A stretch of 64,000 nt of DNA, taken from NCBI GenBank assembly GCA_035236585.1, contig CP141136.1, forward strand, positions 57,181,136 to 57,245,135, read 5' to 3'. This document shows, piece after piece, positions 57,040 to 64,000 of the stretch (the first letter of the stretch is position 1; every line of letters starts with the position of its first letter). Under the pieces are notes generated by a model, which saw only the letters and a program-made list of their open reading frames with translations, was not told the DNA's origin and searched no databases. This stretch comes from Warburgia ugandensis. Lineage: Eukaryota; Streptophyta; Magnoliopsida; Canellales; Canellaceae. The translations under genes were made by a program, and so were the position numbers.

Positions 57040-58667
57040 AGCCAAAGTCTATGCGCATTGCCTTGAAGTCACCATTTTGGAGCAAGGCATGCTGCAATCA
57101 GATCGACGTATTAGAAATCACTAATACTTGGACTATCATGCCTCGAGAGCCTGGGATGCATGTCATAGGATGTCGATGGGTATTTAAGACGAAACTCAAA
57201 CCTGATGGAATTCCGTAAAAATGCAAAGCAAGGTTGGTCGCCAAGGGTTTTACATAATTACCAGGCGTGAGACAAACATAATTAGTCCCATTATCAAAAT
57301 TTTCAACGACCATATGGCTGGTATTGTCCATCTTTACAACACTAAAGTGGCCTGTTCGACACCTTGATGTCAAAGATTCATTCCTTCATGACACTCTCAA
57401 GGAAACTGAATATATGGAACAGCCACCCAAGTTCCATGATCCACTTCGTCCTGATCACGGCTGCAAATTGAAAAAGGCCATCTACGGACTTAAACAAGCA
57501 CCTCGTGTTTGGTATGACAAGTTCTCTTTCCATCTTCTTTAAACCCATGCAGCCGTTCGGAGTCTTCTTTGTTTATTCATTGGCATCGGAAAGTTCTTAT
57601 TTAACTTCTAATATATGTTGACAACATCGTTCTCACTGGCAATAATGAGGCTGTCCTTCATTGTCTTATCAAAAACTTTAGTGCCGAATTTTTCTCACGG
57701 ACTTGGACCTCTTCACTATCTCCTTGGTGCAGAGTGTCGTACTTTTTAAGGGGACTAATGCTGACTCAATCTAACTATACTCCTGATGTTCTTCAAACGG
57801 CTAGCATTGTTCAAGCGATTCGCAGGTCATGCTTTTCCTCGGGACTCATTTCCCTTTGATGCTGAAGCATATAGAAGCATTGTTGGTTCTCTTCAATACC
57901 TCACATTCACTTGTTCCGACATTACACGCGCTGTGAACTGTGTGGCAGCATATGCACACTCCTACCTTGGGTCACTACAAACTTGTCAAGCTGATACTCT
58001 GCTACTTAAAAGGGACCCACGATTATGATTTGCGAATTATTTCTCAAAAATTTTAAGCACTTTCCGCCTTCTATGATGCTGCCTGAGATAGCTGCCTACT
58101 TACTAAGCGTAATCTATAGGCTACTGTCTCTTCTTGGTACTAATTATATATCTCATAGTTAGCAGGCTAGTGTGTCGTCTTGGGTGCCAGTTGTATCTCA
58201 TGGTCCGCCAAAAAGTAACCCACTAATGCTTTTCTTCCACAAAAGCTGGGTATTGCTCTATGGCCTCAACCGCTAGAGAACTTACTTGTGTCCCGTATTT
58301 TATTGTGGGACATTGGTATCTCTCTTTTTGCTACACCAATAGTATTTTGTGATAATATAAGTGCATTATACATGTTTATTAACTGCAGCAGGAGATTCGT
58401 GCACTGAGACTACCCTTTTTATGCATGTTTATTAACTTTTATGCCCAAACAAAACATATTGAGCTTGACTATCATTTTGTTCATGAGAAGGTAGATGCTC
58501 TCTTCCTTTCAGTTTTTAGATATCTTAACCAAACCCCTTCACAAACAATTGTTTCAATTTTTTTGTTCAAGCTTAGTTTTCTCGCTTTTCCCCACTCTCA
58601 CTTCAGGGGGACTGATAAGAATAAGTCTCCCCATCGGTTAACCTTGATGCTTGGAAAAAAAAAATAA
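57040..58667 (+). pseudogene. Copia-1 reverse transcriptase and RNase H, first 3' end
   Basis: RT begins with PREPGMHVIGCRWVFKTKLK near 57,141 and continues with VRHLDVKDSFLHDTLKETEY (57,354) and KKAIYGLKQAPRVWYDKF (57,471). The catalytic YVDN in place of YVDD lies near 57,613. RNase H pieces follow to TKHIELDYHFVHEKVDA near 58,449. A 51-base insertion flanked by the repeat CATGTTTATTAAC (58,373 and 58,424) interrupts the RNase H frame. The piece ends with CTTCAGGGGGACTGATAAG at about 58,601-58,620, a polypurine tract plus LTR start that leads nowhere. Confidence 0.85.
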
Positions 58668-58860
58668 AAATTACTTATCGAGTTTGACTATCATATTTTT
58701 TCGTGAGAAGGTAGCTGCTAGTGCACTCTTCACTCAATTTGGAAAATTTTCATTTCAACATGGAGATACCTTCACCAAATCCCTTTACAAACAAGTGTTT
58801 CAATCTTTCTGTATCAAGCTCAGTATTCTCTCTCATTCACTCTCTTGCTTGAGGTGGATT
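58668..58860 (+). repeat. Second copy of the copia RNase H end and polypurine tract
   Basis: About 190 bases repeat, with divergence, the preceding 58,455-58,615 segment: GAGTTTGACTATCAT, a GAGAAGGTAG motif, a TTCACCAAATCCCTTTACAAAC block and GCTTGAGGTGGATTGATAAG. It leads directly into the right LTR of Copia-1. Two successive 3' ends therefore precede one LTR. Confidence 0.75.
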
Positions 58861-59106
58861 GATAAGGATAATTCTTCACGATATCTTTCAACAAAGCATA
58901 AATCAAAGAACTAATAATGATCAATCAAGATCTCTCATAGATGATAAGTCAACTAGCAAATCATGATTAGAGAGAGAAAGAAGATAATGATATGTCAGTC
59001 ATATTTTATACTTGGTATACTATTATAGGTCATATCTTGTAATAACTATTTATGTATGATGTTTGAACATGTGAATGAGATGATGTGTGTTTTGTATAAT
59101 TTATCA
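58860..59106 (+). repeat. Right LTR of Copia-1
   Basis: A 247-bp LTR starting TGATAAGGATAATTC and ending AATTTATCA. It is similar to 49,069-49,307. Confidence 0.85.
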
Positions 59107-60535
59107 ATTCTTTAGCACTCACCCAAGCCTACCAAAAGCCATCACTCAAGGTTCCAATACAATCCCAGATCGAAAGTCCAACTCTTGGCAACACAAAGAT
59201 CAACTCTTTTGAGTTGCATAATTATGTCACTTTCAAAAAACATCATTGCAAATGTCATTGATTCTACTACCTCTCAAATGGCTTGGTAAAATCTCACTGA
59301 AGCCTTTGGATGTGTCTACCATTCCCCACTCCTACTTAATATTCAACTCCAAAACATGAAGAAGGGAGATGGTTTCTTCTCTTAGTTTCTCCAACAAGCC
59401 AAGCATTTTGTGGATGAATTATTTGTGTCTAGCCTATCCCTAACAAATGAAGAGCTTAATGTTATTATCTTCCTTAACATCAAAAGTGAATATAGTGAGA
59501 CTATAATGACTATTTCAACACGTACTACCCCTATCTTGTTCTGAAAATTATAAAGCTTGCTCTTGAGTCACAAGATCCATCTAACTAATCTCAAATACTA
59601 TTGCACTCCATTTACATCAACAAGTGTGGTTGAAAGATCTAAAAATATGCATGAATAAGGCCAAGGCAGTGGCCTTAAGCAAGTTCCAACAATGGCTGCA
59701 TTCTAGTTTGCCAAATCTATAAAAGAATAAGCATGCAGTTGATTTGTGCTACTTCCCTTTTGATGGTCTGCCAACCTGACCTACCACTGCTAATGTTGCT
59801 TCTTATAGTAATTCTCAAATAGGAGACACTTAAGCATACTTCCTTGATATTGGATCGACTCACCACATCAATGTTGATATATCTTCATTGAGCATCTCAA
59901 ACAAATACAAGGGTCTAGATTGTGCCAAGGTAAAAAATCATAAAGGTCATGATTGCTAAAACTAGAACTTCATATTCCAATAGTAATTAAAAATTACTCT
60001 TTTAGTTTGTTAAATGTATTGAGACTACCACCATCCCTTTGCTTTTCGAATTAAACTTCTCTAAGCAAATGTAACTCATGGTACTTTGAGTTTCACAGGT
60101 CAACTTTTGTTATTAAGGAGTTAAAATCAAAGATGCTTCTTCTATACAGCATGACTAGTGATGGACTCTATCAGTTAGATGGTTCTAGTTGCAAACAATT
60201 AAAGCCTGAACTTGTGCTCGAGCCCTTCTTGACAATAAAGCCATGTTGAATAGGTGGCACACTTGTTTGGGTTATGCTCACGTCCATTTAGTTTAGGGAA
60301 CCACTAAGTTTACAAATCCCCCTTATGTTCGGCCTACTAATGTTTTCAAATCATTTGTTTCTCATACTTGTGCGAAGTCCACCAATGTGCCACTTCGAAG
60401 TACTAAGTAGTTAGTATTTGTCCTTCAAAGTTACTCGCTAGTGATGAATGGGGTCTTGTGCCTATGAATTTTATCAATGGAAATAAATATTTTGATTTGT
60501 TTTCAAATGACCATTCCAAATTTCTATGATTACTT
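59107..60535 (+). pseudogene. Copia-3 gag to start of integrase (continuation)
   Basis: It continues the outer element after the nested block. WQHKDQLF near 59,180 matches the W-KDQ motif of UBN2-type gag. GAG pre-integrase sequence appears near 60,150-60,330 (DGLYQLDGSSCKQLKPEL in one frame). Stops are frequent, and the catalytic core is lost beyond 60,535. Confidence 0.7.
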
Positions 60536-60682
60536 ACAATCATGAGATGATTTGAGATTTGGTCCTTATTTCTACAATTCCAATAATATGGTGAGACAAA
60601 TTTAATGCCAAATCAAGTTCTTTCAATATGGATTTGGTGGTTGTTGGAGGGGTAATTTTGCTAATTACCCTCCTTCCCCACC

Positions 60683-60741
<59 letters not shown>

Positions 60742-61320
60742 GTCCTATCTAGTTAGGTATCTAAGAGTTTGCTTTCAACACGCTTTCTCGGGACCTCTAA
60801 GGACTCTAGGATTCTCTCTCTTTCAAATAAACTAACGTGGGGCCCACCTTATCCAAATAATTGGAACTCCCTTAATCTAAAATGTCCACAAAGAGGCCCA
60901 CATCCCCTACAAGCTTTAAAACTTTTTGTTGATTGGCTAAAAGTTTAAATAATTTGTTAGTAGGCCCACTCAACAATCCTTTCTTTCTCAACTTTTTAAG
61001 CTTTCTAAAAGATTTAAGTTTCCTACTAGAGTTTTGTTTTTAAAATCTCTTTGAAAAAATACAAATTGATAAGTAGGACCTACTCAGGAGTCCTGTTATC
61101 ATAGGAATTTTAGAATTTACAATTGGAGAGCTTTCTACTAAGACTAGGGTTTGACAAGCTTTCCATTCATGAATGGAGTTCACTCCCTGAAAAGATTGTC
61201 CAATCAAGTTCTTTCAAAAAGATACAAGGGTGGGCCTTATTGATAACAAATACCTGGGTGCTTACATTTTTCTTTTTGGAAGAGTCTTATGTGCCCATGA
61301 CTCTAAGAGTCCCAGGTGGC
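60536..61320. other. Spacer with (CA)n tract
   Basis: A CA microsatellite occupies 60,685-60,739. The rest is AT-rich DNA without recognised genes; the 66-codon frame at 61,123-61,323 has no known domain. Confidence 0.6.
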
Positions 61321-61329
61321 TAGGGACTA

Positions 61330-63070
61330 GATTTGAATAAAATCTCAAAAAGTCTCACCAATATAAAAACTCTTACATAGTTCTAAAATTGTAGGACTCC
61401 TAAGACAACTTGGACACTTAGACTCTTGAAACTACAAGAGTCCTAAATGAATTAGAAGCCCTAAAGGTAATTCAAAGTTTAATCGTACTTAAACAGAAGC
61501 TCTCATCTCAAATTGAGTGCCTAGCTTAGGATTTCAAAATCAATCAAAATCCTAAAATTTTAAGACTTCAGAATCAAATTGAAGTCCAATAAGTAGGAAA
61601 TCCTAATCTATTCAAAGTCCAATAATTCAAGTACTTTTAAATTAGTTCAGAGTTCTATTGTCTAAAGACTCCTAAAGGTTTAGAATAACAAGACTTATAA
61701 GACCAAATATGAAGTTCTAAAGTCACAAAAGTTTTGACCTTATAAGATTCCTAACCAATGGGCCTCAGTTATCATATAAAACTGGGGACTTAGTTTCTCT
61801 CCCTTTTCTAAATTCATTTAGAATCCAATAATTCATGGACTTCTAAATCAGTTCAACCTCTTAGGTGCTCTATAAATTCTAAAAGCCTAAAGTTTCCCAG
61901 ACTTCTCCAGAGTCCTAAAGCCTTAAGACTATAAGACTTATCTAGAGTGCTAAAAGTCAAAGACTCTCAGTCTTATCCATAGTCCTACATCCAACAAATT
62001 CTCAGTCTTATCCTAAATCCAACACCTTAAAGATTCCTAGTCCTATACAAAATTCAACAATCATGAGGGTCATAGTATCACAAGATTCTGACCACAGGGC
62101 TCAGTTGCCACTTAAAATTGGGTTCACCGTTTCCTTTTACAGAGTTCAAAATAGCTTAGAGAATCCTGATCTTAGTAAAAGTCCTATAGCTTAATGCTTT
62201 TGAATTTGGTCAAAGCTAGATAGCTAAAGACTCCTAACTATGATAAAAAAAAATCCTATAGCTCAAGACATCTAACTTCAACAAAAAGTCTTACATCTAA
62301 ATACTCCTTACACAAACCAAACTCCTACAATGCTAAACTCCTTGTCTAAATTAAAGACTTGTAAATGAAGACTTATGAATCAACAAGAGTTCTAACGACA
62401 AAAAAGTTGTTGGTCAATTGAAAGTTATGTAGCCTAAGAACCCTAGGGTGATGGGAATTGTTGTGACATTAGTGTCCTTCGTAGACTAAAAGTCCTATAA
62501 CCTAGGAGTCTTAGGATGATAGGAATCTAATTACATTAGAATTTTTAGATGATGAGAAGTCCTAAAAACTAAAAACCCTTGATGATTGAAATTCTAGAGA
62601 CATTAGAGACCATGGAAAATTGGAGTCTTGAGATCCAAGAGTTCTTGAAAGACCAAAATTCTATTGATATTAGAGACTTTAAATGACTAAGGTCTCTTGA
62701 CCTAAAAGTCTTGAATGACTGCACTTTTGCTTTGGAGTCCTTGACTGAATAAATTTATTAAGACTTAAAAGTCTTAAACCAACTAAAACTCTAGAAGACT
62801 AAGAGTCTATGGATGGGAAGAATTCCCAAGACTTAAGGATCCTAAGAAGAACCAAGGTCCTACAAAGTCGAAGAACCTCAAAAGTTGAAGACTCTAGCTA
62901 AATAAACCCCACAACCCAAAGAATCCTAGAAATTAAGAATTATCGTTAAATGGGATCCACAAATTGAAGAGTCCCATGAATCAAAGACTATAGCCAAATG
63001 GGTCCTGTAGCTCCAAGAGTCCCAAAAAGTGAAGATCTAAAAGAGTTCAAAATAAAGGACTCAGACCCAA
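61330..63070. repeat. Second 34-bp-period array
   Basis: The same unit type and orientation as 6,412-7,960. The left part has units like AAAGTCCTATAGCTTAATGC, and the right part has ATTCTAGAGACATTAGAGAC and AGAGTTCTTGAAAGACC forms. The two arrays are homologous over their whole length and share the order of sub-types, so they are copies of one element. They did not expand independently. Confidence 0.75.
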
Positions 63071-63760
63071 CGAGTGTCATCTACTGAGAAACCTTCAAAA
63101 TGACAAAGGATTTCAGATAGAAATATTTTATCAACCTAGGAACCCTGAAAATTCAAAATTATAACCACTTATTGGTTTGAAAAAAGATACACCATGACTT
63201 CAACAAAGTTAAGCCTTGTGCCTCTTAATGTTATTTAGTCAATGGTGATGCATGGATCCCTCTCTGGCATTGAATAGTTAAAGGAATGCAAATTTATTCC
63301 CAATGATGCATGTGTTTCCTTCATCTCCATGAATAGAGTTTTTTCATGCACTTGAAGCCAAAGCTACCTATACATAAGTGATTGAAGAGATGACATTAAA
63401 GCTACACCAAATATTAGAGAAAGGAGCTCCAAAGGCCACATACTCTCATCCAGTCTATGTAATGCTTTCGAAGACATGCCTACATCAGTTATTGACTAGC
63501 TCAGATCATTATTTGAGTCAACAACCTAATTATATTGTAAAACAAAATTAAGCAAGAATCATGATCCTAGTAGAGTTAAGCCTCCTACCCACTTTGGTCA
63601 CTAGTAATGCAATTTTTCTTCTATAATATGGAACAACTAAAGAAATAGTTAAAGTTATACCCAATAATCTTATTCATTGAATGATGTTACTTCCAATAAT
63701 CTAATTCATTGAACGATGTTACATCCCTATAGATGGGATTAGTTGTTTGCTAATTTTCTT
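63071..63760 (+). repeat. Dispersed repeat, copy 3
   Basis: It follows the second array as copy 1 follows the first: ACTTCAACAAAGTTAAGCC, ATTGAATAGTTAAAGGAATGC, CCCAATGATGCATG and GAAGCCAAAGCTACCTATAC in order. The right end differs from copy 1 after about 63,550, where a degenerate second pass of the ATGGAACAACTAAAGAAAT-type block occurs. A 29-base segment around CATTGAATGATGTTAC is repeated at about 63,676 and 63,707. Confidence 0.65.
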
Positions 63761-63787
63761 ACTCTATAAGAGCCGGGGGGGGCGGGA

Positions 63788-63798
63788 GAGAGAGAGGG

Positions 63799-63835
<37 letters not shown>
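63788..63835. repeat. (GA)n(TA)n(GT)n compound microsatellite
   Basis: Short GA and TA runs followed by about 27 bases of GT. It ends exactly where the gypsy LTR begins. Confidence 0.9.
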
Positions 63836-64000
63836 ACGACGTGGGTTTTCCCATGCATTTTTAAATGCATTATCTAATTCTTAGGGCGGGATGCATCCCT
63901 ATTTGAAAATTATTTTATAAAAACAATGCAATGCAGCAGAAAATCTTTTCTTTTAAACTCATTTTGAAAACCCTGAATGTCATTTGCTTTCACAACAACC
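63832..64000 (-). repeat. Gypsy LTR D, edge of another minus-strand copy
   Basis: From TGTGACGACGTGG the sequence follows the start of the C right LTR (37,081 onward) and LTR A (12,094 onward), including the GCATTTTTAAATGC palindrome and CATTTGCTTTCACAACAACC. It runs off the window. The terminal TGTG overlaps the GT microsatellite, so the exact boundary is ambiguous by a few bases. Confidence 0.85.

Larger units (their letters stand above)
49069..59106 (+). mobile_element. Copia-1, Ty1/copia element nested in Copia-3
   Basis: The left LTR (about 49,069-49,307) and right LTR (58,860-59,106) share ATAAATCAAAGA, GTCAACTA and AGAGAGAGAAAGAAGATAATGA in order. The Met primer site TGGTATCAGAG lies at 49,319-49,329 and a polypurine-like GCTTGAGGTGGA at 58,848-58,859. 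Without the inserted Copia-2 the element is about 5.3 kb, the usual copia size. The flanks CTTAG (left) and TTTAG (right) may be a decayed 5-bp target duplication. Domain order gag, protease, integrase, RT, RNase H identifies Ty1/copia. All frames carry stops, so it is inactive. Confidence 0.85.
48634..60535 (+). mobile_element. Outer copia element (Copia-3), split by a nested insertion, 3' part missing
   Basis: A short LTR (48,634-48,792, about 159 bp, with a TATAAATAAAA box near 48,751) is followed by a Met primer site, TGGTATCAG, at 48,803. A gag start ends in SHDLIGLVDGTL (about 49,030-49,068). There the element is interrupted by Copia-1. Its gag resumes at 59,107 and continues with a Retrotran_gag/UBN2-like stretch (LNIQLQNMKKGDGFFS and AKHFVDELFVSSLSLTNEEL, 59,335-59,460). 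A pre-integrase region follows (WHTCLGYAHVH near 60,252) and the start of integrase (PMNFINGNKYFDLFSNDHSK near 60,460-60,520). Homology ends near 60,535, so the catalytic integrase, RT, RNase H and right LTR are gone. Stops are frequent. Confidence 0.75.

Overview
The window is nuclear DNA of a flowering plant. The evidence is an intact ASYMMETRIC LEAVES1/PHANTASTICA-type MYB gene, an Au-family SINE, RTE- and L1-type LINEs, Ty1/copia elements and Ty3/gypsy elements with very long LTRs. All the LTR elements use an initiator-tRNA-Met primer site (TGGTATCAGAG). The species cannot be told from the sequence. Most of the window is transposable-element debris; one short stretch around 43.7-46.9 kb looks genic.

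Layout. 1-12 kb: AT-rich DNA with an Au SINE (1.87-2.05 kb), a coding-like relic (about 2.2-2.57 kb, minus), an L1 remnant (4.14-5.0 kb, minus), two copies of a dispersed repeat (6.4-8.75 and 10.74-11.62 kb), the first carrying a 34-bp-period array, and a tRNA-like fold (11.62-11.70 kb). 12.09-28.13 kb: a compound gypsy element whose outer ends are flanked by the 5-bp direct repeat TGAGC. It holds a minus-strand LTR and internal domain (A), then a plus-strand LTR/internal/LTR (B) with a TRIM-like LTR and a second primer site in its leader, then the last 39 bp of the missing minus LTR. 28.1-29.0 kb: flank with a MULE/FAR1-like zinc knuckle. 29.04-39.78 kb: a divergent plus-strand LTR fused to a minus-strand gypsy element (C) with two closely similar LTRs. 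39.78-42.32 kb: an RTE LINE lying in or next to a FAR1-like N-terminal fragment (minus). 43.7-46.9 kb: the AS1/PHAN gene, with an uninterrupted coding region at 45,487-46,596. 48.6-60.5 kb: three copia elements nested inside each other. 61.3-63.8 kb: a third copy of the dispersed repeat with its 34-bp array. 63.83-64 kb: the edge of another minus-strand gypsy LTR (D).

Function. The only gene that looks intact is AS1/PHAN, a leaf-development transcription factor. All transposon reading frames seen are broken by stops and frameshifts. The most unusual signals lie in the roughly 3-kb gypsy LTRs: splice-site-like motifs, and a block of small hairpins with a paired base change, recur in diverged copies. 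Similarity statements are by eye over sampled stretches; no alignment was computed.
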